Shown piece after piece: positions 1-7,288 of a DNA stretch of 13,028 bases. Within the stretch, counting starts at the first letter, position 1, and every line of letters starts with the position of its first letter. The notes under the pieces are model-generated. The model saw only the letters and a program-made list of their open reading frames with translations. It made no database searches and was not told the origin of the DNA. The translations under genes and the position numbers were made by a program. This stretch comes from Asaia bogorensis (GTDB lineage Bacteria; Pseudomonadota; Alphaproteobacteria; Acetobacterales; Acetobacteraceae): contig CAMBXJ010000062.1 of assembly GCA_945871455.1 (NCBI GenBank), forward strand, positions 1 through 13,028. The letters run 5' to 3'.

Positions 1-3
1 AAC

Positions 4-222
4 GTGATGCGTGGCTTCATCGTCGTGGTCATGTCCTCGGGGCTCGGTGCGGCGATCGGTGTGCCGGAGGCGGTGGGCGTCACTTTGGCTCATTCGCAGC
101 GCCTGCCGGACCTGGGCGACCGTGTTCTGCTGTTCCTGGTGGTGATGGCGTTTTTCGTGACGGTGTTCGGTACGGTAAATCTGGTGCTGCGGCAGATCAT
201 GCTGCGCCTGTCGCGAAGATAG
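4..222 (+). CDS. Small hydrophobic membrane protein, possibly the C-terminal part of a longer gene
   Basis: I do not recognise this protein. It is 72 residues from the GTG at position 4, with an ATG directly after it. It has two hydrophobic stretches, about residues 4-28 and 41-65, joined by a short polar loop and followed by an Arg-rich tail (RLSRR), which by the positive-inside rule would face the cytoplasm. The frame is open to the window edge, so the true start may lie upstream and this may be only the last two helices of a larger membrane protein. No ribosome binding site can be judged because the sequence begins here. The next gene is almost 400 bases away, so operon membership with the amidase block is doubtful. 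Confidence 0.45.
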   Translation: MMRGFIVVVMSSGLGAAIGVPEAVGVTLAHSQRLPDLGDRVLLFLVVMAFFVTVFGTVNLVLRQIMLRLSRR

Positions 223-263
223 CATCCCAGTGTGATTGTAATTGCAGCAGAGTGACCCCGTCC

Positions 264-312
264 GCCGTACAAATTGAACCATAAGATTATATAATAGGCA
301 AATTATGATGTG
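264..312 (+). promoter_or_regulatory. AT-rich island with a TATAAT box, candidate promoter
   Basis: A perfect TATAAT lies at 290-295 and a TTGAAC at 274-279. The gap between them is only 10 bases, so they do not form a standard sigma-70 pair, and no good -35 box lies 16-18 bases before the TATAAT. The contrast in base composition with the surrounding DNA is the main argument. It would drive the plus-strand AtzG-like/amidase genes. Confidence 0.25.
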
Positions 313-602
313 ATTTCGGTCTTATGGATAGAATAACGGCGTTTTTCCAGCAATGCTGCCGGACAGCGTCCTCACGCCCCGTCCGTCGTCATGCGCTTGA
401 CGAGACCCGCCAGCACCGTCAGCGTTCTCCCGATCCGGCCCGGAAGGAACCCGCAAGCGCTGCGGCGGCCCGGTCCCGCCGTTCTCGATCCGGATCGGTC
501 CATGGGCGACGGTCCGCTTATTGCACACACGACGATCTCGTAACGGACGCTGGCCCGCCCAAGCCGCCATCAGGCCGTGGCGCCCGGTCGAACGTCGAAA
601 CC

Positions 603-608
603 AAGGAG
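603..608 (+). promoter_or_regulatory. Ribosome binding site that decides the AtzG-like start
   Basis: AAGGAG at 603-608 directly abuts the ATG at 609 but sits nine bases before the ATG at 618. The second spacing is normal, so 618 is the better start. Confidence 0.6.
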
Positions 609-617
609 ATGCAAGGC

Positions 618-812
618 ATGCCACCAATCCCAGGCGATGAAGCCCTCGACTATTTGCTGGCCGCGTCCGGCCTCACCATCAATGCCGCACAGAAAGCCGA
701 TCTCCGCACCACGTTGGAAGCACTGGAGGTCATGAAGGCCCGGGTCCGTCAGCCGCGTGGTCGCATGGCCGAACTGGCCCATGGTTTCGGCTTTACGGAG
801 GAAGACCTGTGA
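618..812 (+). CDS. AtzG-like (DUF4089) small subunit of an amidase
   Basis: This 64-residue protein resembles the AtzG-like/DUF4089 family, small GatC-like helical proteins that bind and stabilise an amidase-signature partner; AtzG with AtzE in cyanuric-acid degradation is the characterised example. The sequence is short and mostly helical, with a hydrophobic N-terminal part (DEALDYLLAASGL, residues 7-19), a central helix (about 24-43) and an acidic end (FTEEDL). It has no signal peptide or membrane segment. Its stop codon overlaps the GTG start of the next amidase (809-812), and the amidase ribosome binding site lies inside this gene at 797-801, so the two are almost certainly translationally coupled and made in equal amounts. 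Family placement is from memory of the fold and context; the pairing is seen directly. Confidence 0.75.
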   Translation: MPPIPGDEALDYLLAASGLTINAAQKADLRTTLEALEVMKARVRQPRGRMAELAHGFGFTEEDL

Positions 813-2200
813 GCATTCCGACCATCGCCGAGGCCGCCCGCCTGATCGCCGCCCGCAAATTGTCACCGGTTGAACTGACCAAGGCCTGTTTGGAGCGGAT
901 GCACGCCCTGGACAACACGTTGCATGCGTTCGTTCTGCCGACCGAGGAGCGTGCCCTCGCCGAAGCCCGGTCGGCCGAAGCCGATATCATGCGCGATGGT
1001 CCGCGCGGGCCGATGCACGGCATTCCCATCGGATTGAAGGACATCGTCGATACGAAGGGCATCGCGACCACCTGCCAGTCGAAGATCCTGCAGGACAACA
1101 TTCCGGACGCGGACGCGACCTGCGCCGAGAAACTGGCCCAGGCCGGCACCATCTTGATGGGCAAGCTGACCACGCATGAATTCGCTGATGGCGGGCCGTC
1201 TTTCGACCTGCCATCTCCACCGTCTCGCAACCCGTGGAACCCCGAGCATTTCACCGCCGGTTCGTCCAGCGGCACCGGCGCGGCGGTGGCCGCGGGCATG
1301 ATCCTGTGCGGCATCGGCACAGACACCGGCGGGTCGATCCGCGGTCCCGCCGCCTTGTGCGGGATCGCCGGCATCAAGCCGACTTATGGCCTTGTCTCAC
1401 GCGCCGGCGTCGCACCGGCAGCGTATAGCCTCGACCATATCGGCCCGATGGCCTGGACGGCCGAGGACTGCGCCATCATGCTTCAGGTACTGGCCGGGCA
1501 TGACCCGCGCGACCCCCATTCCGCCAATCGTCCGGTGCCCGACTACACCGCGCAACTCGGCAGCGGCGTGAAAGGGATGCGGATCGGCGTAATCCGCCAC
1601 TTCCACGAAACCGACCATAAGGTTGCCGAGGCCACGCAGGCTGGAATCGACAAGGCCATGGCCGTGTTCCGTGACCTGGGTGCCGAAATCGTCGACGTGA
1701 CCCTGGCGCCGTTGCAGGACTGGCATGCCTGTGGGTCGCTGATCTCCATCACCGAGCGCGCCGCCGCCTATAACGAATGGGCGCGCACCCGGTTGGGCGA
1801 TTTCAGCGAACGGGTGCAGCGCCGCCTGATGCTGGGGGCGCTGGTGTCCGGCGTCGACTACGTGCACGCGGTGCAGCGCCGGCGGGAACTGCGCGACGAA
1901 TTGCGTGCCGCCATGCGCACCCTGGACATCGTGGTGACCGCCGGGGCGCCGGACGAGGCACCGAAGATGGATGGTGTGCCGCGCTGGGATTCGTTCGCCG
2001 CGCCCAGTTTTACCATGCCGTTCAACGTCGCGGGCTATCCGGCGATGTGCGTCTGCTCGGGGTTTGGCCCGGCCGGATTGCCGGTATCCGTCCAACTGGT
2101 CGGCAAGCCGTTCCAGGAAGCGACCGTGCTGCGTATGGCCGATGCGTTCGAGAAAGCGACCGCCTACCGCGGCAATCGGCCGGCGCTGGTGGCCGCATGA
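809..2200 (+). CDS. Amidase-signature hydrolase (AtzE/GatA-like)
   Basis: A cytoplasmic amide hydrolase of 463 residues, normal for the amidase-signature family, which releases ammonia or an amine from a carboxamide. The Ser-cisSer-Lys triad is intact: Lys77 in GLKDIVDT, Ser152 in the GSSSGTG loop, and nucleophile Ser176 in GTDTGGSIRGP; the 24-residue spacing of the two serines matches fatty acid amide hydrolase. The GTG start at 809 overlaps the stop of the AtzG-like gene, with GGAGG seven bases upstream (797-801). The partner gene points to an AtzE-AtzG-type complex, where the small protein replaces GatC. It is not expected to be a true Glu-tRNA amidotransferase, since no gatB is nearby. 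The C-terminal half (from about residue 230), which shapes the substrate pocket, gives no recognisable clue, so the substrate is unknown. Confidence 0.9.
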   Translation: MSIPTIAEAARLIAARKLSPVELTKACLERMHALDNTLHAFVLPTEERALAEARSAEADIMRDGPRGPMHGIPIGLKDIVDTKGIATTCQSKILQDNIPDADATCAEKLAQAGTILMGKLTTHEFADGGPSFDLPSPPSRNPWNPEHFTAGSSSGTGAAVAAGMILCGIGTDTGGSIRGPAALCGIAGIKPTYGLVSRAGVAPAAYSLDHIGPMAWTAEDCAIMLQVLAGHDPRDPHSANRPVPDYTAQLGSGVKGMRIGVIRHFHETDHKVAEATQAGIDKAMAVFRDLGAEIVDVTLAPLQDWHACGSLISITERAAAYNEWARTRLGDFSERVQRRLMLGALVSGVDYVHAVQRRRELRDELRAAMRTLDIVVTAGAPDEAPKMDGVPRWDSFAAPSFTMPFNVAGYPAMCVCSGFGPAGLPVSVQLVGKPFQEATVLRMADAFEKATAYRGNRPALVAA

Positions 2201-2247
2201 TTCATGCGTTGTTAGACCGACCGGCGGAACGAAGGCGATGACCCCAG

Positions 2248-2362
2248 GGCCGGTGCGTGATCGTCATGGCGGCCGTAGGGCCGCCATCCACGACTTCCGT
2301 GGTCGCAGCCTGGGCAAGTCGTGGATGCCGGCCTACGCCGGCATGACGAAGTCGCACCGGCC
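2248..2362. repeat. Large imperfect inverted repeat with nested hairpins
   Basis: Left arm 2248-2296 (49 bases) and right arm 2316-2362 (47 bases) are reverse complements apart from a few substitutions and two single-base gaps, around a 19-base loop. Both ends carry ggccggtgcg or its complement, and the inner ends match over atccacgactt. Each arm contains its own hairpin: ggcggcc/ggccgcc in the left arm (2269-2286), and a perfect atgccggc/gccggcat in the right arm (2325-2344). A 14-base palindrome (gcaccggccggtgc, 2354-2367) straddles the right end. This is typical of a dispersed intergenic palindromic element or MITE. It fills much of the 321-base gap between the amidase and the acetamidase; the rest of that gap shows no gene. 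Confidence 0.85.
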
Positions 2363-2478
2363 GGTGCCTCATCGTTCAAGCCGTTCGGCATTACCTTCCG
2401 CCCAGCATGATTACGCTCTGGCTCTTTGTCGCATGATTCAACCGCTGTTGCGTTCCGCGCCGCGCGATCATGTTCCAA

Positions 2479-2498
2479 CGATCCCAGGATCGATCGAT
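2479..2498. promoter_or_regulatory. Palindromic operator-like site before the acetamidase gene
   Basis: CGATCC-ca-GGATCG (2479-2492) is a perfect 6+2+6 inverted repeat, overlapped by ATCGATCGAT (2489-2498). It sits 24-43 bases before the ATG at 2522, where a repressor or activator could act. GATC-rich palindromes are common by chance in such DNA, so this is only suggestive. Confidence 0.2.
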
Positions 2499-2521
2499 AC
2501 CAAGACCAGGAGTTGACAGAG

Positions 2522-3478
2522 ATGACCACTCACACATTGCGCGCGACGCCCGACACCGTGCGCATCGGCGTTTTCGACGCTGAATTTCCGCCAATCATGA
2601 CGATCGAATCCGGTGACACCGTCGAGGTGCAGTGCGTGTCGGGCCGGGAGGAAGTGCTGCCGCCGCCTGGCTCGCCACTGACCGTGCCGTCCGAACTGGC
2701 CGCGATCATCGCCGCGAACCCTGGGTCCAAAGCTGGGCATATCGTGACCGGCCCCATCGCGATCGCCGGCGCCATGCCGGGGGACATGCTGGAAATCCGC
2801 ATCGAGAAGATCGTCCCGGGTGCCGACTGGGGCTACAACATGATCCGTCCGCTCGCCGGCACGTTGCCGGAGGACTTTCATGAAACCACCCTGATGCATA
2901 TCCCGGTGGACCGCTCGCGTGGCGTCTGCACCCTGCCTTGGGGAACCGAACTGACCCTGGCGCCATTCTTCGGCGTGATGGGCGTGGCGCCGCCGCCGGC
3001 GTTCGGCCGCATCGCATCAAAGGAGCCGCGCATCCATGGCGGCAACCTGGACAACAAGGAACTGACCGCCGGCAGCACCCTGTTCCTGCCGGTGTGGGTG
3101 CCGGGCGCGAATTTCTCGGTTGGCGATGGGCATGGCGTGCAGGGCGATGGCGAGGTCTGCGTCACCGCGCTGGAAATGTGCCTGACCGGCACCTTCACCT
3201 TCACCCTGCATAAGGGCGACGGCCCGGCTCGCCCCGCCTTGCGCATGCCGCGCGCCGAATCGGCCACACATTACATCACGATGGGGCTGAACGAGGACCT
3301 GGATCAGGCGATGAAACAGGCACTGCGAGAGATGATCGCCTTCATCTGCATGCGCACCAACCTGTCTCGTGAGCAGGCCTATGCGTTCTGCTCTCTGGCG
3401 GTCGATTTCCACGTGACCCAGACCGTGAACGGCGAAAAGGGCGTGCATGGCCTGCTGAAGAAGGGCCTGTTGTTTTAG
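2522..3478 (+). CDS. Acetamidase/formamidase (FmdA/AmdA family)
   Basis: A 318-residue cytoplasmic enzyme of the FmdA_AmdA family, which hydrolyses short amides such as formamide or acetamide to ammonia and the acid. Family blocks appear in order: GHIVTGPIAIAGAMPGD (72-88), WGYNMIRPLAGTLPEDF (103-119), HGGNLDNKEL (172-181), GDGHGVQGDGEV (201-212) with His204 in the conserved Gly-Asp-x-His-x-x-Gln pattern, and a C-terminal SREQAYAFCSLAVDFHVTQ block (282-300). Length is close to the shorter members of the family. The start is the ATG at 2522, preceded by AGGAG at 2508-2512; the open frame extends to 2426 but those codons show no homology-like character. It lies between two amidase-signature genes on the same strand and may process small amides they release. 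The exact substrate is not determined by sequence. Confidence 0.9.
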   Translation: MTTHTLRATPDTVRIGVFDAEFPPIMTIESGDTVEVQCVSGREEVLPPPGSPLTVPSELAAIIAANPGSKAGHIVTGPIAIAGAMPGDMLEIRIEKIVPGADWGYNMIRPLAGTLPEDFHETTLMHIPVDRSRGVCTLPWGTELTLAPFFGVMGVAPPPAFGRIASKEPRIHGGNLDNKELTAGSTLFLPVWVPGANFSVGDGHGVQGDGEVCVTALEMCLTGTFTFTLHKGDGPARPALRMPRAESATHYITMGLNEDLDQAMKQALREMIAFICMRTNLSREQAYAFCSLAVDFHVTQTVNGEKGVHGLLKKGLLF

Positions 3479-3673
3479 GGACGGCGCGCCGTTGCCGGCA
3501 CCGCGGCGGCGTTGACATATCCCGGAGGGGGAGAGTGTTCTCCCGTCCCAAGATGTGTGAATCCGGCGGGCCGAGACCGCGAAACGCGCGCCAACTCTTG
3601 GTTTCGGATCCCGATTCAATCGCCGATTCGATGCCGATCAGCGTAACCATGCACGAACGAACGGAATCCGCCG

Positions 3674-5023
3674 ATGTCGTTGAACCCCCAATCCGGCGCC
3701 ACCGACCCGGCGCTGATGACCGCGACCGAGGCCGCCGCCAAAATCAGGTCGAAGGATCTGTCCTGCGAGGAACTGGCGCGGGCCTGCCTTCGCCGGATCG
3801 AAAAACGTGACTCGCTGGTGCGCGCCTGGCTGTGGATCGATCCCGATCACGTGATCCGGCGCGCCCGGGAACTCGACAAGCTGGCGCCGAAAGGGCCGCT
3901 CCACGGCGTGCCGATCGGCGTCAAGGACGTGATCGACACGGTGGATTACCCGACCACCCAGAACTCGCCGATTTACGACGGTGTGCGGGTCGGGCGAGAT
4001 GCGGCTTGCGTCGCGGTTCCCCGCGGCCTCGGCGCGCTGGTGCTGGGCAAGACCGACACCGTCGAGTTCGCATCCGGCGGCCGGAAGGCGCTGACCCGCA
4101 ATCCGTTCAATCCGGAGCATACGCCCGGTGGATCGTCATCCGGATCGGGCGCGGCGGTGGGGGATTTCCACGTGCCTCTGGCGTTTGGCACGCAAACGGG
4201 CGGTTCGCTGATCCGCCCGGCATCCTTCAACGGCATCTATGGGATGAAGCCGAGCTGGAATTTGGTGAGCCGGGAAGGGGTCAGAATGTCGTCGATGACC
4301 CTGGATACAGTTGGATGGTACGCCCGCGGCGTGGACGACCTAGCGCTGATGGCACTGGCGTTCGGCGTGGAACCCGATCTGAACCCGGTCGAGGTCAAGG
4401 GCATGCGGATCGGCGTCTGCCGCAGCCCGGTCTGGCACGAAATCGAGCCGGCGGGCACCCTGGCGTTGGACACCGCGGCACAGCGTCTGGCCGCCGCCGG
4501 CGCGATCGTCGAAGACCTGGAGCTGCCGGCACCGTTCAACGGCCTGCATGACGCGCACACCGCCATCGTGAACAGCGAGGGGCGGTCGTCGTTCCTGCCG
4601 GAATACATCAACGCCCATGCCATGCTGGCGCCGGACCTGCGGGCAAAAGTCGAAAACGTCCTGCAAATCACCTCGGAGCAACTGCTGAAAGCCTATGCGC
4701 TGGCGGATTCCTGCCGTCCGGTTCTGGACGGGTTGTTCGGGCCGTCGCTGGACGTGATTCTGACGCCCAGCTCGAAAGGGGAGGCGCCGGTGGGGCTGCA
4801 TACGACCGGGGACGCGGTGTTCAACCGGATGTGGACGCTGTTGCATGCGCCGAATGTGAACATTCCCGTGTGTCGCGGGCCGACAAACCTGCCGGTAGGC
4901 GTCACCCTGGTCGGCAAACGTCTGTCGGATGCGCGGTTGCTGGCGATCTCACAGGCTTTGGCGCCGGTGATCGACACCGATCCGGGGGCAAACGCGCGGG
5001 AACTCTGGTCGGCGGCGGCCTAA
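3674..5023 (+). CDS. Second amidase-signature hydrolase
   Basis: A 449-residue cytoplasmic amidase. The catalytic triad is complete: Lys84 in IGVKDVIDT, Ser154 in PGGSSSGSGAA, nucleophile Ser178 in GTQTGGSLIRPASF. The motif has Gln174 where the first amidase has Asp172, and the following LIRPASFNGIYGMKPS block is that of a different amidase subgroup, so the two are paralogues from separate branches rather than a recent duplication. The start at 3674 has a weak GGAA eight bases upstream; the ATG at 3716 (residue 15, MTATEAAAKI) is a possible alternative. No AtzG-like partner precedes it. The 195-base gap after the acetamidase holds no gene, only a small gggaga/tctccc hairpin at 3529-3544. Substrate unknown. 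It could cleave an amide made or left by the upstream enzymes, but that is inference. Confidence 0.88.
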   Translation: MSLNPQSGATDPALMTATEAAAKIRSKDLSCEELARACLRRIEKRDSLVRAWLWIDPDHVIRRARELDKLAPKGPLHGVPIGVKDVIDTVDYPTTQNSPIYDGVRVGRDAACVAVPRGLGALVLGKTDTVEFASGGRKALTRNPFNPEHTPGGSSSGSGAAVGDFHVPLAFGTQTGGSLIRPASFNGIYGMKPSWNLVSREGVRMSSMTLDTVGWYARGVDDLALMALAFGVEPDLNPVEVKGMRIGVCRSPVWHEIEPAGTLALDTAAQRLAAAGAIVEDLELPAPFNGLHDAHTAIVNSEGRSSFLPEYINAHAMLAPDLRAKVENVLQITSEQLLKAYALADSCRPVLDGLFGPSLDVILTPSSKGEAPVGLHTTGDAVFNRMWTLLHAPNVNIPVCRGPTNLPVGVTLVGKRLSDARLLAISQALAPVIDTDPGANARELWSAAA

Positions 5024-5031
5024 CCGCCGCC
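5011..5031 (+). terminator. GC hairpin overlapping the amidase stop codon
   Basis: GGCGGCGG (5011-5018) pairs perfectly with CCGCCGCC (5024-5031) around the loop CCTAA, which contains the stop codon. There is no T-tract, so it is at best a weak or factor-assisted terminator. It lies in the convergent gap between the second amidase and the minus-strand hydrolase gene. Confidence 0.25.
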
Positions 5032-5162
5032 GTCACCACATCGGCCCCGCGGCGTGCGGCCAATCGCCCCGCGTGCGCATCGTCATCGCTCAACACCAAT
5101 CACCCGCGACCCGCCAGAGGCTCGGCGGTCTCGGGAGGCCCGCAAGCGCCATGGTGCGTCGC

Positions 5163-6335
5163 CTATGTCGCGGCGGCGTAGACTGCCTTTTCGAACCGAT
5201 CCAACAGGTCCAGCACCGTCTTGTCGGCAAACGGCAAGACCTGAGTCATCAGAACACCGGCGATCTGTTTCTTCGGATCGAGCCAGTAATACGTGTTGTT
5301 GATCCCCGCCCAGGCCAGGCTGCCGGCGCCGCGGCCACCCGGATGATCCTGCGTGTTGATCAGGAAGGTCAGGCCCCATTTCTTGACCATCCCGGGGAAC
5401 AGATCGACCGGGTTCGACATCCGAGGATTGAACGTCGGCATCGGCAGCACATCCAGCGCGCCCATGCTGTTCTGGCTCATCAGGGCGACCGTCTCCGGCT
5501 TCAGCACCTGTTTGCCATTGCCTTCCCCGCCGCGCAGCAAGGCTTGCAAAAACAGCAGGTAGTCGTTGGAGGTCGAAAACAGCCCGCCGCCGCCGGCATA
5601 GAATTCGGGGCTTTCAGCGGGGGGCGGCGCGTCAAATGGCACCAGCGATCCGTCTGCCTCTCGGTTATGCAGCGTGGCCAACCGATCCTTCCAGGCTGGG
5701 CGCAACACAAAGCCGGTGTCGTGCATCCCCAGCGGCCGCAGGACATGTTCCTGCAGATAGGCTTCCAGGTTCTGGCCGCTGACGATTTCCACCATCCGTC
5801 CGGCGATGTCGATATTGATGCCGTATTCCCAACGTTCCCCCGGATCGAACCCCAGCGGTGCCGACAGCGCCGCGAGCTTGCCGGTCCGGGCGGCTGGCAG
5901 CCCGGTCTGCTGTGCGTAGCGGTTCATGTCCCGGTTCCAGGTGTCGTAGACGAACCCGGCCGTATGGGTCAGCAGCTTGCGCAACGTGATGGTGCCCCGT
6001 GCGGGCCGCAGCCGCGGTTTCCCCGCGTCATCGAACCCTTCCAGCACCTGGGGGTTGGCGAGCGAGGGCATGATCTCACCGGCTGGTTGGTCGAGGCCCA
6101 GCTTGCCCTGTTCCACCATCTGCATGCAGGCGGCGCCGGTGATCGCCTTGGTCATGGAGGCGATGCGAAACACTGTATCCTGGGTCATCGCCACCGACCC
6201 GCCCCGCGCCCGCTTGCCGAACGCGCCGCCATAGACTTGCCCGCCCGCATTTGCCACCGCGGCGGTGACACCCGGCACCTGGCCAGAATTGACCGCATCC
6301 GCAAGCACCTGATCGATCCGTGCCGTGTCCACCAT
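5163..6335 (-). CDS. Serine hydrolase of the beta-lactamase (class C)/EstB-like family
   Basis: A 390-residue beta-lactamase-fold serine hydrolase. Motif 1 is S60-M-T-K63 (nucleophile and base, in FRIASMTKAIT); the catalytic Tyr is probably Tyr171 in GERWEYGIN; the third motif is W342-A-G344 (SLAWAGINN) in place of the KTG of true beta-lactamases. Such W-x-G variants are typical of family VIII esterases and related amidases and peptidases. I see no signal peptide after the chosen start, so it should be cytoplasmic, which argues against a role in antibiotic resistance. The frame is open to 6530, but those extra 65 residues are Arg/Ser-rich and would run into the divergent hydrolase gene, so the ATG at 6335 (MVDTARIDQVL) is preferred; its ribosome binding site is weak. 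It converges on the amidase block and diverges from the next gene. It could cleave an ester, lactam or linear amide. Confidence 0.85.
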   Translation of the reverse strand: MVDTARIDQVLADAVNSGQVPGVTAAVANAGGQVYGGAFGKRARGGSVAMTQDTVFRIASMTKAITGAACMQMVEQGKLGLDQPAGEIMPSLANPQVLEGFDDAGKPRLRPARGTITLRKLLTHTAGFVYDTWNRDMNRYAQQTGLPAARTGKLAALSAPLGFDPGERWEYGINIDIAGRMVEIVSGQNLEAYLQEHVLRPLGMHDTGFVLRPAWKDRLATLHNREADGSLVPFDAPPPAESPEFYAGGGGLFSTSNDYLLFLQALLRGGEGNGKQVLKPETVALMSQNSMGALDVLPMPTFNPRMSNPVDLFPGMVKKWGLTFLINTQDHPGGRGAGSLAWAGINNTYYWLDPKKQIAGVLMTQVLPFADKTVLDLLDRFEKAVYAAAT

Positions 6336-6442
6336 GGTTCCGATCCCATCCCCGATGCGGTCCGCAGCGGCCGCCGGATGAAGTTGGTTGCACATCCCTG
6401 CCCGCCGAGGCAACACTGCCCCGAAATTGGAGGAGCATCCCA
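6336..6442. promoter_or_regulatory. Divergent promoter region between two hydrolase genes
   Basis: These 107 bases separate two genes read in opposite directions and must hold both sets of start signals if each is transcribed on its own. I could not identify matched -35/-10 boxes. The only clear signal is the ribosome binding site GGAGGA at 6429-6434, eight bases before the plus-strand start. Confidence 0.4.
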
Positions 6443-7174
6443 ATGTACGAGCAACATGTGATCGTGACGACGAAGCACGGTCAGATGCCTGCATTCGTGG
6501 CTTGCCCGGATGGCGCCGGACAGTTCCCACCGATCATCTTCTACATGGATGCCCCCGGTACCCGCGAAGAGCTCCGCAACATGGCCCGCCGGATCGCTCG
6601 GCATGGTTATTTCTGCATTCTGCCCGACATGTATTACCGCCTTGGCACCGTGCTGTTCGACCTGCCGCGGCGTACCGATGCGATGTCGGCGGTGATTCGC
6701 GCGTCCATGAACAGCATCACCAATGAGCTTGTCACCGACGATACATCGGCGATGCTCGGGTGGCTGGATGCCAACGACAGAGTGAAGCCGGGGCCGGTCG
6801 GCTGCGTCGGCTATTGCATGAGCGGGCAGTATATCACCACCGTCTCGGCCCGGTTCCCGCATCGCATGGTCGCCGCCGCGTCGCTCTATGGGGTCCTGAT
6901 CGTCACCGATCAGCCCGACTCGCCGCATCTGCTGGTGGATAAGATCAAGGGAGAACTCTACTACGCGTTCGCGGAACATGATGCCGGGGTGCCGGGTAAC
7001 GTAATCCCCGATCTGCGGGCCGCATTGGCGAAGACAGGCGTCAAGAACACGATCAAGATTTTCCCGGGCACGCAACACGGCTTCGCCTTCGCGGAGCGGG
7101 CTGTCTACGAGACGGTGTCGGCGGAGCAAACCTGGGCCGACATGTTCACGATGTGGGACCGCTGCCTGAAATAG
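6443..7174 (+). CDS. Dienelactone-hydrolase-family alpha/beta hydrolase
   Basis: A 243-residue cytoplasmic alpha/beta hydrolase of the dienelactone hydrolase (carboxymethylenebutenolidase) family. The Cys-Asp-His triad is visible: Cys125 in GYCMSGQY, Asp180 in FAEHDAGVPG, His212 in GTQHGFAF. Two features differ from the classical chlorocatechol-pathway enzyme. The residue matching its activating Glu36 is Asp36 (IIFYMDAPG). The Arg that binds the dienelactone carboxylate four residues after the catalytic His is Phe216 here. So it probably acts on another ester or lactone, as in the broad DLH subgroup ending HGF-x-F-x-ERAVY. The start is fixed by GGAGGA at 6429-6434, although the frame is open from 6320. 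No ring-cleavage dioxygenase or other aromatic-pathway gene is present to support dienelactone chemistry. Confidence 0.85.
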   Translation: MYEQHVIVTTKHGQMPAFVACPDGAGQFPPIIFYMDAPGTREELRNMARRIARHGYFCILPDMYYRLGTVLFDLPRRTDAMSAVIRASMNSITNELVTDDTSAMLGWLDANDRVKPGPVGCVGYCMSGQYITTVSARFPHRMVAAASLYGVLIVTDQPDSPHLLVDKIKGELYYAFAEHDAGVPGNVIPDLRAALAKTGVKNTIKIFPGTQHGFAFAERAVYETVSAEQTWADMFTMWDRCLK

Positions 7175-7288
7175 CCGGGTGGCCATCGCCGGCTGGGCGC
7201 CCGTTCTTCCTGAACCGACGACCCATGTTGATCGAGCCGTCCTGCCTTCCCTGATTGACCAGGGGACGGAGGGGCCCACCGGTCTTAT

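Larger units (their letters stand above)
223..617. other. Intergenic region upstream of the AtzG-like gene
   Basis: This stretch of 395 bases has no convincing gene. A reading frame runs open from 324 into the AtzG-like gene, but its first 98 codons give an Arg/Ser/Ala-rich, low-complexity peptide typical of chance translation of GC-rich DNA, and the opposite strand is open as well. The first 90 bases contain a markedly AT-rich island (about 264-312), unusual for this window and a likely place for the promoter of the downstream genes. A perfect 12-base palindrome (cgatccggatcg) lies at 486-497. If transcription starts near 305, the leader of the AtzG-like/amidase pair would be about 300 bases long. 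Confidence 0.5.

Noticed and set aside
324..617. N-terminal extension of the AtzG-like protein to 162 residues
   Set aside because: The extra 98 residues are Arg/Ser/Ala-rich low complexity, and AAGGAG at 603-608 is correctly spaced for the ATG at 618.
2248..2362. CRISPR repeat or simple terminator
   Set aside because: There is only one pair of arms, in inverted and not direct repetition, with no spacers and no T-tract.
3512..3544. TTGACA plus the gggaga/tctccc hairpin as promoter or terminator before the second amidase
   Set aside because: No -10 box lies at the right spacing and the stem is only six base pairs without a T-tract.
5163..6335. Antibiotic-resistance beta-lactamase
   Set aside because: There is no signal peptide, and the third motif is W-A-G and not KTG; an esterase or amide hydrolase role is more likely.
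5073..6461. A 462-residue plus-strand reading frame
   Set aside because: It lies antisense to the serine hydrolase gene, which has all family motifs; the plus-strand product is a His/Gln/Arg-rich chance translation.
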